Of a DNA stretch of 64,000 bases, positions 9,029 to 17,576 are shown in pieces. Numbering within the stretch: position 1 is the first letter of the stretch; each line of letters opens with the position of its first letter. Origin of the DNA: Polaromonas sp047303325 (lineage in GTDB: Bacteria; Pseudomonadota; Gammaproteobacteria; Burkholderiales; Burkholderiaceae_C); contig NZ_JBKBEX010000015.1 in NCBI RefSeq assembly GCF_047303325.1, positions 53,690 to 117,689 on the forward strand. The letters run 5' to 3'. The notes beneath the pieces are model-generated. The model was not told where the DNA came from and did not search any database. It saw nothing but the letters and a program-made list of their open reading frames with translations. The position numbers and the translations under genes were made by a program.

Positions 9029-9084
9029 AAGCTGCCGCGAAGATAAACCGGGCTCCCGGCCTTGCCAGGCGCGGCATCCGTGCT

Positions 9085-9426
9085 TCAGCGCACGATGCAA
9101 TCCACCGTGTTGGACTTGGGGGCGCCCGAGCCGGTGACCGATGTCGACGTATTGAACGCCGGCGGCAGCGTGAACGGGATCCCCGGGTTTGCCGGCAGCA
9201 TGACAGGCGGCTGCATTACCGAGGCCGTATACCCAAACTGGCCCGCCGCGAAATTGCTGGTGCCACTTGGGTTGGTGACCTTGATCAGGCCGTCCAGCAC
9301 GGCCACATACAGCCCCGGCGCGCGCGCGCCGGTGGGCGAGGGTATGACCGGAGTGTTCTGCGCCAGGGCCGCGGTGGAGGCCAGCGTGGCCACCAGGGCC
9401 AGCGGAATCGAAATGATTTTTTTCAT
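9085..9426 (-). CDS. Small secreted protein of the TPS operon
   Basis: This 113-residue protein has a clear signal peptide (MKKIISIPLALVATLASTAALAQ, cleavage after about residue 23). The mature chain is short and rich in Pro, Ser and Thr, ending NTVDCIVR with a single Cys. An AGGAACCTCC-type site precedes ATG 9424-9426. I do not recognise a family. It is the last gene after tpsB, tpsA and fecR, 51 bp below fecR, so a periplasmic or surface role tied to the exoprotein is plausible but inferred only from position. Confidence 0.65.
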   Translation of the reverse strand: MKKIISIPLALVATLASTAALAQNTPVIPSPTGARAPGLYVAVLDGLIKVTNPSGTSNFAAGQFGYTASVMQPPVMLPANPGIPFTLPPAFNTSTSVTGSGAPKSNTVDCIVR

Positions 9427-9477
9427 GGAGGTTCCTTCGATGTGGGGTGTCGGGGATTTGCTCGGGCGGCCTTATGG

Positions 9478-9933
9478 CTACCTGAGAGAAACCTCCATGC
9501 TGGCGCCGCCCTGCAGATTGCCCGCGGGCGTGGTGATCACGGTGGCGTCGGGGCTGCGTTTGCCCAATGTGCCGGTTGTGCTGGTGAAGCCGCCTTGCGT
9601 CAATTCCAGTTCGACTTTGTCGAGTTCGGGCTTGCCCGCGTCATAGCGGTAGCGCGTCAGCACCAGCAGGGTCTCGGGCTGCAGCACCATGGCCGCGCCG
9701 TCCACAAACTCCAGGCGGCCGAAGGTATTGCGCCCGGTGGTGATGGTGTCGCCCTGGCGCAGCGGCGAGTTTTCGGCCAGCACCCGGCTGCGGCCCTCGG
9801 CGCTTTTGGCCACCATCAGGCCCGAGACCTTGGTGACGGTGCCCACCACCTGGGCCTGCGCCAGCGGGGCCAGCACCAGCAGGGCCAGTGCCAATGCGGG
9901 GAGCAGGCGGGTGAAAAGTGTTGGCTGCTTCAT
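9478..9933 (-). CDS. Small FecR-domain periplasmic protein
   Basis: This 151-residue protein starts at ATG 9931-9933 (MKQPTLFTRLL), with a signal peptide ending around AQA (residue 28). The rest is one FecR domain: VVGTVTKVSGLMVAKSAEGRSRVLAENSPLRQGDTITTGRNTFGRLEFVDGAAM is classical, followed by a beta-rich tail. Unlike FecR proper it has no N-terminal cytoplasmic part and no sigma-factor partner. It is therefore probably a stand-alone periplasmic beta-sandwich linked to the TPS proteins. It starts 10 bp after the tpsA stop, indicating one transcript. Confidence 0.85.
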   Translation of the reverse strand: MKQPTLFTRLLPALALALLVLAPLAQAQVVGTVTKVSGLMVAKSAEGRSRVLAENSPLRQGDTITTGRNTFGRLEFVDGAAMVLQPETLLVLTRYRYDAGKPELDKVELELTQGGFTSTTGTLGKRSPDATVITTPAGNLQGGASMEVSLR

Positions 9934-9943
9934 GTCATGCGCC

Positions 9944-12244
9944 TCAATTGCAATACATTTTTTTGACCGGCTCGTTTTTGGCGACGGTCGTTTTGACTTC
10001 CGCCGACTTGTCGTCCTTTTTGTCGGGAGCCAACTTGTCCTTGTCCTCTTGTGTTGCCGTGCTGCCGGCCGCCGGGATGGAGACCGGCATGGAGGCGACC
10101 TGCTCGGGGGTGGATTCGCTTGGCGGCGGGGTAAAAAACAGCGCTGCGCCGGTAGCGAGCGGTCTGATGCTGGAGTCCAAGGCCGTGGTGACGGCCGTGG
10201 TGGCGGGCTGGATTGCGACCGCGACGGGGATGGCGGCCGACAGCACCTGGCAGAGCACTGAATTCGGCGAGATCGAGCAGATGTTCGCGGAGGAAGCGGT
10301 TGTCGTGATGCGGGCAACGGTAGTGCCTGTGCCGGGGTAGCTGAGGGCCAGGCTCGCCGTGCCGGAGCTGGAGGTGATGTTGGGTGCGTCGACCGTACTG
10401 AAACTGCCGCTGCCCGAACCCGTCGCCGTCAGAAAGTTGTAGGTCGAATCGGCAGGCGGCACAAAGCCGTTGAGCCCGCGGACGTTGAGCCTGCCGTTCA
10501 AGCTGGCGGTGTTGCTGATGGCGAGCCTGTCAAAGCTGTCGGTGCCCGCCAGTCTGATGTTGAGCACCCCGGTGCTGCCCTGCGTGTACTTGCCCTGAAC
10601 GAACAGCGTGCCGGCGGACCCTGCGGTGCCTGGTGACACGGTGCCGTTGTTCAGCAGCGTCCCGGTGCCGCCCAGCGCCAGGGTGCCGGCACCGGCCAGC
10701 GTGCCGCCGGCCTGCACGTTCACGCCCGCGGCGTTGATGGCCGAGCCGCCCGCCAGCGTTGTCGTGCCGCCCGCGATATTGAGCGTGCCGTTGCCACTGC
10801 CCCCGCTTTGCGACACCGTGAGCGCGCCGCCGTTCAGCGCCAGGTCGGCATTGAGCTGCACCGCGTGGTTGTCGGCCGGGTAGTTGTTCAGGTAGTTGCT
10901 GTTCAGGTTCAGGGCCAGCTTGTTCGAGCTGCTGGTGATGGGCGCGTTGATGACGATGTTGTTGTTGGCGTTCAGCGTCAGCGCCGCATCGCCCCCGGCG
11001 CTCTTGGCGATGGCGGCCGACACCGTGATGTCGCCATGCACCATGTCCATGGCAGGGTTGCCCGTGCCCGTGGTGATGCTCACGTTCGTTCCGGCATCAA
11101 GCTGGGCAACAATGGTCGCCGCGGTGATATGGGCACCTGTCTCATTGGACACAATCGCATTCGTGCCCGCGACGCCGGCGTCCGGCCCGGCGGCCACAAT
11201 CTCGATGTTGAACGGGTCGATGTGCCATTCGCCGCCCTGGCCGACCGTCGGCACGTTCACCACGTCAAGCGACTGTTTGCCCGAGGTATCGACATAACCG
11301 CCGCGGCCCGCGCTGCCTGTGGCCGACACCTGGCCGTCTATGGAGGCCGCGTTCTCGGCAATCAGCACCACGTTGCCGCCCGTCGTGCCATTGGCGCTGA
11401 TGTTCGACGTGGCCGAGGTCCTGACGTCACCCGAAGCGCGCAGAAAAATCCGCCCCCCCTCGCGCACCGCGCTGGAGGCGTTGAGGGTTCCGCTGTTGCT
11501 CACCAGGCCCGCGGCCAGGCCTATGCGCCCGGCTTCGGCCGTGATCTGGCCTATGTTCCGGGCTTCACCCGGCGTGCCGGTGATGGCAACGCTGACGCCC
11601 GGCGTTGCCGTGTCCACCAGCTGCACGGTTTGCCCCGCCGCCAGCAGTACCTCGCCCTGGGGCGCATTCAGGCTGCCGGTGTTGGCGACATTGGCGCCCA
11701 CCAGGTAAATGCTGCCGCCGCTGGCCGCGTTGATGGTGCCGGCATTGCGCACGTCGCCCGGCGTGCCCGTGCTCTTGAAGTTCATGCGGCCGGCCAGGAA
11801 ATCGCTGTCGCTGACATTGAGCGAACTGGCGATGAAACGCGCCACGTCAATGCGTGCACCCGGGCCCACCATGATGCCGGCCTGGTTGATCAGCCACAAG
11901 GCGCCGTCGGCCCGGATGCCGCCAAGAATCTGGGAAGGGTCGCCGCCGTTGACCCTGGCCAGCAGGGCTGCCGAGCTGTTCAACTGGTGGACGTCGACCA
12001 GCGCGGCTGAGCCCACATTGAAGGTCGAAAAATTGGCGATGGCCTGCTGGCTGGTCTGGTTGATGGTCAGCGTGTTGCCGCTCTGCGCGAAGGTCGCGCT
12101 GCCTGATGTGACATTCCAGCCCGTGGGCAGGGCATTGGCCGGCAAGCCCTGGGCAAAGGCCTGCGTGCCGCATGCCAGCAATAGCGAAGCGGCCAGCAGC
12201 GAGAGTCGGTGTGAACGGGAATAAAGGTGCGTGGACATGCGCAT
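9944..12244 (-). CDS. TpsA-type exoprotein with filamentous-haemagglutinin secretion domain
   Basis: This 766-residue protein has a signal peptide (to about residue 32, CGTQAFAQ). A TPS secretion domain follows, recognisable from NQTSQQAIANFSTFNVG, NGGDPSQILGGIRADGALWLINQAGIMVGPGARIDV (the NPNGI-like element) and YVDTSGKQSLDVVNVPTVGQGGEWHIDPFNIEI. The remainder is a short run of Gly/Asn/Thr-rich beta-helix sequence. A Lys/Asp-rich tail ends KKMYCN with a near-terminal Cys. It should be exported through the TpsB pore encoded 23 bp upstream. It is small for an adhesin of this class. ATG 12238 is an alternative start. Confidence 0.9.
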   Translation of the reverse strand: MRMSTHLYSRSHRLSLLAASLLLACGTQAFAQGLPANALPTGWNVTSGSATFAQSGNTLTINQTSQQAIANFSTFNVGSAALVDVHQLNSSAALLARVNGGDPSQILGGIRADGALWLINQAGIMVGPGARIDVARFIASSLNVSDSDFLAGRMNFKSTGTPGDVRNAGTINAASGGSIYLVGANVANTGSLNAPQGEVLLAAGQTVQLVDTATPGVSVAITGTPGEARNIGQITAEAGRIGLAAGLVSNSGTLNASSAVREGGRIFLRASGDVRTSATSNISANGTTGGNVVLIAENAASIDGQVSATGSAGRGGYVDTSGKQSLDVVNVPTVGQGGEWHIDPFNIEIVAAGPDAGVAGTNAIVSNETGAHITAATIVAQLDAGTNVSITTGTGNPAMDMVHGDITVSAAIAKSAGGDAALTLNANNNIVINAPITSSSNKLALNLNSNYLNNYPADNHAVQLNADLALNGGALTVSQSGGSGNGTLNIAGGTTTLAGGSAINAAGVNVQAGGTLAGAGTLALGGTGTLLNNGTVSPGTAGSAGTLFVQGKYTQGSTGVLNIRLAGTDSFDRLAISNTASLNGRLNVRGLNGFVPPADSTYNFLTATGSGSGSFSTVDAPNITSSSGTASLALSYPGTGTTVARITTTASSANICSISPNSVLCQVLSAAIPVAVAIQPATTAVTTALDSSIRPLATGAALFFTPPPSESTPEQVASMPVSIPAAGSTATQEDKDKLAPDKKDDKSAEVKTTVAKNEPVKKMYCN

Positions 12245-12267
12245 GGTGGTCTACCTTGTGTTCTTCT

Positions 12268-13926
12268 TCAGAACGCCAGCGAGGCGCTCAGGTGGGCATT
12301 CCAGTCACCCCGTTTTTCCGTGAGGGAAGTGCCCGCGTTGCTCACGCGCGCCAGGTCCACATTCAGGCTGAAATCGCGGCTCATTACATAACGCAGGCCC
12401 GCGCCCAGGCTGGACACCGTGACGCTGCCGGGCAGGCCGCTGCTGCCCACCTTGTTGTTGCTGCCATGGCCCGCGTCCACAAAAAACACACCGCGCAGCT
12501 GGCCCGGCAGCCCGACACGGCCGGAGAGCTCCGGCGTATAGAGCTCGGCATTGGCCACGATGCCGCTGTCGGCCGTCACCGCCCGCTCCTGGAAGCCGCG
12601 CACCGTTGTGGACCCTGTCAGGCCGAACTGCTCGCCCGCGAGCAGCGGCGTGTCGGTGTACTGGGCGCTACCGGCCAGACGCAGCTGCCAGCCGCTGGCC
12701 AAAGACCTGAACAGCGAGGCACTGCCGCGCGCGGCCATGAAATCGTCACGGCTGGCGCGGTTGCCTGGCGTCAGGTAAGAGTAGCGATCGGTGCGGCCAT
12801 CAATATTCGTGTAGCGCTCGCCGCTGGGAATGTTGCGCGACAGGCCGACGCTGTAGCCCGACATCTGGTCGGCACCCTCGGTCTGGCTGCTGTAGGTGAT
12901 GCTCAGCGGCGTGGTCTTGTAGGGCACGCAGGAGGCAATCGGCGGCGTGGGCGGCGCGATGCTGACCGTGACGCCACCGACTTCGCAGCGCGAGTCGATG
13001 AATTTGTGGTCCAGGCCCAGCACCAGCTTGGAAGTGCTTTCGCCGCTGCGGCCCAAAAAATGGTTCCAGCGCAAGCCGTATACGTCGCCCTTGCCCGTAA
13101 AACCCAGCAGGCCGCCCAGCACCGGCGAACTGGCAGGCGAGTTGACACTCGACTTGCCGTAAATAAAGTCGACGCTGTCGCCATACGCATACAGCGGGAC
13201 ACGGTAGCCTACCGAATAGACATTCAGGTTCACGCCCGAAGGGCTGTCGGGCGAGGTGGTGTAAGCCAGCGTGCCCACGTGGTCGCGGTTAAAAAGGTTG
13301 GCATGCTGCACGGCCACACCGGTGCGCCAGCGGCCGCTGGAGGGCGAGCCCGTGTTGTCCAGTGTGGTGATGATGCGCAGCGGCTTGTGGTCGTCGACCA
13401 GCACCTTCGCGTCTATCGTGCCCGGCTTGTCGCCCTCGGCCAGCGTCACGCCGACCTGCTTGGCCGGGCTTTCATTGGCCAGCTGTATGGATTCAGAAAT
13501 CGCGCCCAGGCTGGGCGAGCGGCCCACCTGCAGTCGCACCAGGCTGGCGCGGATATTGGCCTCGTCGAAATGCTGGTTGCCCGTTACGGTGATCGAGGAG
13601 ATCACGGTTTCCCGCACCAGCAGCTTCACCGCGCCGCCGGCCAGTTCCTGCTCAGGCACCGACACCAGCACCGTGCTGTAGCCGGCTTGGCGATAAGCCT
13701 GCTGCAAGGCTTCCACGGCAAGCTGGATATCGGCAAAACCGCGCTGCGGGCCGGCGAGCGGGCCGACCAGGCGATCCACTTCCGCAGCGGGCAGCAGGGT
13801 ATTGCCTTCAACCTGGAAACGCGTGATCTCAAAACGCTCATCGGCCGCCAATGCCGCTGCAGCGGCAGTCAGCGCCAGCGCGCCGCTCAGGCCGCAACGG
13901 GCCAGGTAAGTGATCAAGCGACTCAT
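12268..13926 (-). CDS. TpsB-type outer membrane transporter (ShlB/FhaC family)
   Basis: This 552-residue outer membrane pore secretes the partner TpsA. A signal peptide (residues 1-28, ending ALAAD) is followed by two POTRA domains, the first near FEITRFQVEGNTLLPAAEVDRLV and the second near SSITVTGNQHFDEANIRASL. The rest is a 16-strand-type beta-barrel with VRGFQERAVTADSG as the conserved loop-6 region. The protein ends in Phe (ASLAF), as expected for BAM substrates. It heads the four-gene operon, so its promoter should lie in the 225 bp up to the acyl-CoA dehydrogenase stop. Confidence 0.93.
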   Translation of the reverse strand: MSRLITYLARCGLSGALALTAAAAALAADERFEITRFQVEGNTLLPAAEVDRLVGPLAGPQRGFADIQLAVEALQQAYRQAGYSTVLVSVPEQELAGGAVKLLVRETVISSITVTGNQHFDEANIRASLVRLQVGRSPSLGAISESIQLANESPAKQVGVTLAEGDKPGTIDAKVLVDDHKPLRIITTLDNTGSPSSGRWRTGVAVQHANLFNRDHVGTLAYTTSPDSPSGVNLNVYSVGYRVPLYAYGDSVDFIYGKSSVNSPASSPVLGGLLGFTGKGDVYGLRWNHFLGRSGESTSKLVLGLDHKFIDSRCEVGGVTVSIAPPTPPIASCVPYKTTPLSITYSSQTEGADQMSGYSVGLSRNIPSGERYTNIDGRTDRYSYLTPGNRASRDDFMAARGSASLFRSLASGWQLRLAGSAQYTDTPLLAGEQFGLTGSTTVRGFQERAVTADSGIVANAELYTPELSGRVGLPGQLRGVFFVDAGHGSNNKVGSSGLPGSVTVSSLGAGLRYVMSRDFSLNVDLARVSNAGTSLTEKRGDWNAHLSASLAF

Positions 13927-14151
13927 TTGTTCTCATCCACGGGGACCGTTGGGCTGAACAAATGGCTTGGAAAATGGAGCTCTCAAAGGGCTCTGTTCAG
14001 GGCGTCGCTCATCGTAACAGGACGTAAGTACGAGGCGTGCTTTTGCCTGCGCCTTTTACAAATGAGGCTCTTCCGTGTTGTGACCTTGCCGCAGTTGTGT
14101 GGGAAGTGATGGCAACCACGGTAGCGGTATCAGGTCCGGAACGGGCTTGCT

Positions 14152-15333
14152 TCAAGCGCTGATATCGAACAGCGCCGCCCCATGCCGCATCAGGCTGCGC
14201 GCGACCACCGTGCGATGGATTTCGGAGGTGCCGTCGAAAATCCGGTAAATCCGGGCGTCGCGGTAGTAGCGTTCAATCGGCAGTTCCTTGCAATACCCCA
14301 TCCCTCCAAATACCTGGACGGCCCGATCGGTCACGCGGCCCAGCATCTCTGCGGCCTGTACCTTGACCATGGAGATCCAGTCGCGGGCATCAAGGCCTTG
14401 GTCGATCATCCAGGCGGCATGCAGAACCATCAGGCGGGCCGAGTTGATTTCGATCACGCTGTCCGCGAGCATTTGCTGCACCAGCTGGAAGTCGGCGATC
14501 GGCTGGCCGAACTGTTTGCGCTGTGCGGCGTAGTCGGTCATCAGCTGGAGCACATGGCTGGCCTTGCCGACGGCCCGCGCCCCGACCTGTGCCAGCCTGA
14601 CACGGCCCAGCACACCGAGCGCCTGCTGCAGGCCTTTGCCTTCGTCGCCAAGCAGCGCAATCGGCTCCAGGGGCACGTTGTCGAACCAAAGCTCAAGATG
14701 GCTGGTGCCGCGAAGTCCCATCATTTTCTGGTCCTTGCCGAGCGTAAAACCGGGCAGGCCCTTGTCGACAAGGAACAGCGATATCTTTTTCTTCCCTTCC
14801 TTGGCCCCGGGATCATCCGTCAACGCCGACACGATAAAGAAGTCGGAGACCTCTGCGTCGCTGATGAAATGCTTGCTCCCCGAAAGGCGCCAGCCATCGG
14901 CTGTTTTGACGGCACGCGTCGTGATGCTGCCGGCGTCCGAACCGGCACCGGGCTCGGTGATAGCGATGGAGCAGACACGCTCTCCTCGCACTGTGGGTTC
15001 GAGCCAGCGGCCGACCTGCTCGCCCTGGGCAGCGAGCAGCACCTCATAGACATTGCCAAATGCGCGGCGTATCAGGATGTCGGTGGTGTGGCCGAACTGC
15101 TCTTCCAGCAGCATGGTATCGACCGCACCGAGCCCGCCGCCTCCGAACTGGACGGGCATGTTCGTGGCGTACAGGCCGAGTGCCCTGGACTTTTCGTGGA
15201 TGGCGCGCGCCTTGTCCGGGTCCAGAAAGCCCTGCTGTTCGACTTCGTCCTCAAGCGGTCTGAGTTCTTCGTCGATGAAACGGCGCACCGTTGCGACCAG
15301 CATTTTCTGTTCTTCGTTGAGTGCGAAATCCAT
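14152..15333 (-). CDS. Acyl-CoA dehydrogenase family protein
   Basis: This 393-residue flavoenzyme starts at ATG 15331-15333 (MDFALNEEQKMLVATVRRFIDEELRP). It shows the conserved CSIAITEPGAGSDAGSI and YAAQRKQFGQPIADFQLVQQMLADS, then FGGMGYCKELPIERYYRDARI near the end. At the place where medium-chain enzymes carry the catalytic Glu (YEGT) it has FDGTSEIHR, so Asp367 replaces Glu. This occurs in some subfamilies and leaves substrate and exact chemistry open. It is the third gene of a minus-strand operon after the binding protein and the enoyl-CoA hydratase, with a 153-bp gap before it. Confidence 0.9.
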   Translation of the reverse strand: MDFALNEEQKMLVATVRRFIDEELRPLEDEVEQQGFLDPDKARAIHEKSRALGLYATNMPVQFGGGGLGAVDTMLLEEQFGHTTDILIRRAFGNVYEVLLAAQGEQVGRWLEPTVRGERVCSIAITEPGAGSDAGSITTRAVKTADGWRLSGSKHFISDAEVSDFFIVSALTDDPGAKEGKKKISLFLVDKGLPGFTLGKDQKMMGLRGTSHLELWFDNVPLEPIALLGDEGKGLQQALGVLGRVRLAQVGARAVGKASHVLQLMTDYAAQRKQFGQPIADFQLVQQMLADSVIEINSARLMVLHAAWMIDQGLDARDWISMVKVQAAEMLGRVTDRAVQVFGGMGYCKELPIERYYRDARIYRIFDGTSEIHRTVVARSLMRHGAALFDISA

Positions 15334-15486
15334 GTCTTTCTCCAGGTCGTCTTGGATGCGGTGCCTCGTACCGGGCGCCCCGGCAATTCGATGCCCGCAT
15401 GAGGGATGAAGCGTACAGGAGCCCGGCGGCGCCTTCATCCCGGTCGGGTGGCTTTTTGGGGGCCGCAGCTTGCGTGTCGCTATCTT

Positions 15487-16275
15487 CTAGCGACCTGTCC
15501 ACACCGGTTTGCGCTTCTCGGCGAAGGCCAGCGGACCCTCGATCGCGTCCTGGCTGGCCAGCATCCTTTCCGCTGCCTCGTAGCGGGCGCTCATGGCCGT
15601 TTGCAGATCGGGCATGTCGAGGCTTTGCAGCATCACCTGTTTGGAGGCCTGCACGGCCAAGGGCGCACAGGCGAGCACGCGCTCGGCCAGGGCGAATGCC
15701 GCGGGCATCAGTTCCTGGTGCGGTACCACTTCGTTGATCAGGCTGATGCGCCTGGCTTCCTGCGCGTCAATGCGCCGGCCGGTCAGGATCAACATCATCG
15801 CGTCCTTCATCGGCATCTCGCGCGCCAGTCTCTGCAAGGCGCCCCCGCCCAGCGCGGCAAGGCCCACCAGCGGCTCCGGCAAGGCGAAACTGGCGCTGTC
15901 CGAGGAGACCGCCAGGTCGCAGGCGGCCACCATTTCGGCGCCGCCGCCGAGGCACAGGCCATTGACCGCCGCGATCACCGGCTTGAAAAGGTCGAAGCGC
16001 GTGGTAATGCCGCCGAAGCCGCTGGGCGGTTTGCGGTGCTCGCCTGTTCTTGAGAGCTCCTTCAGGTCGGTACCCACGCAAAATGCGCGGTCTCCGCTTC
16101 CGGTCAGGATGGCCACGTGCAGCTCAGGGTCCGCGGCGTAGAGATCAAAGGCCTGCGCCATTTCGAAATGGGCCGCCGGGTTCAACGCGTTCAGAACCTG
16201 CGGACGGTTGATCGTGATGGTGAGGACACGCCCGTGGCGCTCGTACCTGCAGTGCTCGAAGGAGGGGCTTGCCAT
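15487..16275 (-). CDS. Enoyl-CoA hydratase/isomerase family protein
   Basis: This 262-residue crotonase-fold enzyme adds water to, or rearranges, an enoyl-CoA. The oxyanion-hole segment CLGGGAEMVAACDLAV and the second segment LPEPLVGLAALGGG keep both acidic residues expected for hydration. The first binding segment reads FCVGTDLKEL, with Thr where Ala is usual. It starts 15 bp after the stop of the binding-protein gene, so the two are co-transcribed. The substrate is unknown. Neighbouring acyl-CoA dehydrogenase suggests a beta-oxidation-like sequence on an imported acid. Confidence 0.9.
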   Translation of the reverse strand: MASPSFEHCRYERHGRVLTITINRPQVLNALNPAAHFEMAQAFDLYAADPELHVAILTGSGDRAFCVGTDLKELSRTGEHRKPPSGFGGITTRFDLFKPVIAAVNGLCLGGGAEMVAACDLAVSSDSASFALPEPLVGLAALGGGALQRLAREMPMKDAMMLILTGRRIDAQEARRISLINEVVPHQELMPAAFALAERVLACAPLAVQASKQVMLQSLDMPDLQTAMSARYEAAERMLASQDAIEGPLAFAEKRKPVWTGR

Positions 16276-16290
16276 GTTGACGCGCCGCCC

Positions 16291-17448
16291 TTACCTGGCA
16301 GCGGCAGCCGGCTTGAGCGTTTCTATGACCTGCGCCTTGCCGTTGACGATCTTGACGATGAAGCTCTCGCGATCAAGGTCGCCCTTGTCGTCATACTTGA
16401 CGTCGAACAACACCCCTGGATATTGCTTTGCCGAGATGCTGGCACCGTGCATCGCGGCCGCGAATGCCTTGGAATCGATCTTGCCTATCTTGTCGAAAAT
16501 GGCCTTGGCGGCGTGCATGCCGGTATAGCCCTTCATGGCGTTGTGATCCGCCTTTGATTTGTACTCGTCGAGGTATCGCTTGGCAAAGGCCTGCACGGTG
16601 GGATTCGGCGCATCCGGGGTCAAGCCTACGTGCGCCACCACACCGTTGGCCGCTTCCCCCGCGAGTTCGATGACTTTGTCGTTCGCCAGGGTGGTTTCGC
16701 CGATCACCGGCTTGTCATAGCCTTGTTTGCGCACCTCTTTCAGCACCCGGGCGGATTCCTCCTCGTTGCTGTAGACGAAAAGGGCATCCGCGCCGGACTG
16801 CTTGGCCTTCAGCACGGCGCTGGAGAAGTCGAGCTGGCCGGCCTCTGTCGAGATATCGGCGAGCACCTTGATGTCGGCAGCCTGGAGCTCCTTGAGGACC
16901 ATGTCCCGTCCACCCTTGCCGAAATCGTTGTTGACGTAGATGATGGCCACGCTCCTGGCCTTGACGCTGTCGCGGATATAGCGGACCACCTTGGGCATGG
17001 CGGCGGCCTGGGTAAAGGAGCTGCGGAACACGTAAGGGTTTCCCTGCTGCGTGATCGCGGCGGCCTCGCCGCCTATGACATTGGGAACTTCCGCCCTGCG
17101 GGTTTCGGCCATGCTGACCAGGATCGAGCCCGAAAAAACCGGCCCCATCACCAGAGGCGCACCCTGGTCGATGGCCTTGGTCGCCAGTGACTTGGCAATG
17201 CCGGGATTCGACTGCGTGTCCCAGGCGCTGTAGCTGATCTTGCGGCCCAACACGCCACCGGCCGCATTGATTTCCGAAATGGCCAGCTTCACGCCGTTGT
17301 TGTAGTTGGTGCCTGCGGTGGCGCCGGTTCCCGATAGCTCGACCAGCCCGATGATGGGAACAGGCTGTGCGGCGGGCTGTGCCGCGGTGAGGGTGTGCAT
17401 GGCGGCAAAGGCCACGCCTGCAGCGACGAGGCGCAGTGGTTGAAGCAT
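16291..17448 (-). CDS. Branched-chain-type (family 4) ABC substrate-binding protein
   Basis: This 385-residue periplasmic protein starts at ATG 17446-17448 (MLQPLRLVAAG) behind GGAGAC, with a signal peptide to about residue 26. The mature part begins PVPIIGLVELSGTGATAGTNYNNGVKLAISEINAAGG and includes VMGPVFSGSILVSMAETRRAEVPNVIGGEAAA, typical of the LivJ-like Peripla_BP_6 family that binds amino acids or aromatic acids. It is the first gene of a CoA-catabolic operon but has no permease or ATPase beside it. It probably borrows a Liv-type transporter encoded elsewhere. Confidence 0.9.
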   Translation of the reverse strand: MLQPLRLVAAGVAFAAMHTLTAAQPAAQPVPIIGLVELSGTGATAGTNYNNGVKLAISEINAAGGVLGRKISYSAWDTQSNPGIAKSLATKAIDQGAPLVMGPVFSGSILVSMAETRRAEVPNVIGGEAAAITQQGNPYVFRSSFTQAAAMPKVVRYIRDSVKARSVAIIYVNNDFGKGGRDMVLKELQAADIKVLADISTEAGQLDFSSAVLKAKQSGADALFVYSNEEESARVLKEVRKQGYDKPVIGETTLANDKVIELAGEAANGVVAHVGLTPDAPNPTVQAFAKRYLDEYKSKADHNAMKGYTGMHAAKAIFDKIGKIDSKAFAAAMHGASISAKQYPGVLFDVKYDDKGDLDRESFIVKIVNGKAQVIETLKPAAAAR

Positions 17449-17576
17449 TGTTGTCTCCTGACGAATAGTTGTGTGTGCCTGGGTTCCACGGTCCATGGAA
17501 CTGCAGGAGATGCTAGGTGCCGCACCATCGTTCGTCCATTCGATGGATCCGATTTGCGTCATCGGTAAATTCGATA
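17449..17576. promoter_or_regulatory. Divergent control region between LysR gene 1 and the acyl-CoA operon
   Basis: The 128-bp spacer contains two inverted repeats that could serve as LysR operators: GTTCCA and TGGAAC at 17483-17501 with a 7-base spacer, and TCCAT-TCG-ATGGA at 17535-17547. Divergent arrangement is the usual LysR layout, so this region likely drives both directions. No footprint-level evidence is possible here. Confidence 0.5.

Noticed and set aside
12172..14109. 645-codon plus-strand open frame opposite tpsB
   Set aside because: Antisense to a clear TpsB protein with POTRA and barrel signatures; no ribosome site and a shadow-type composition.
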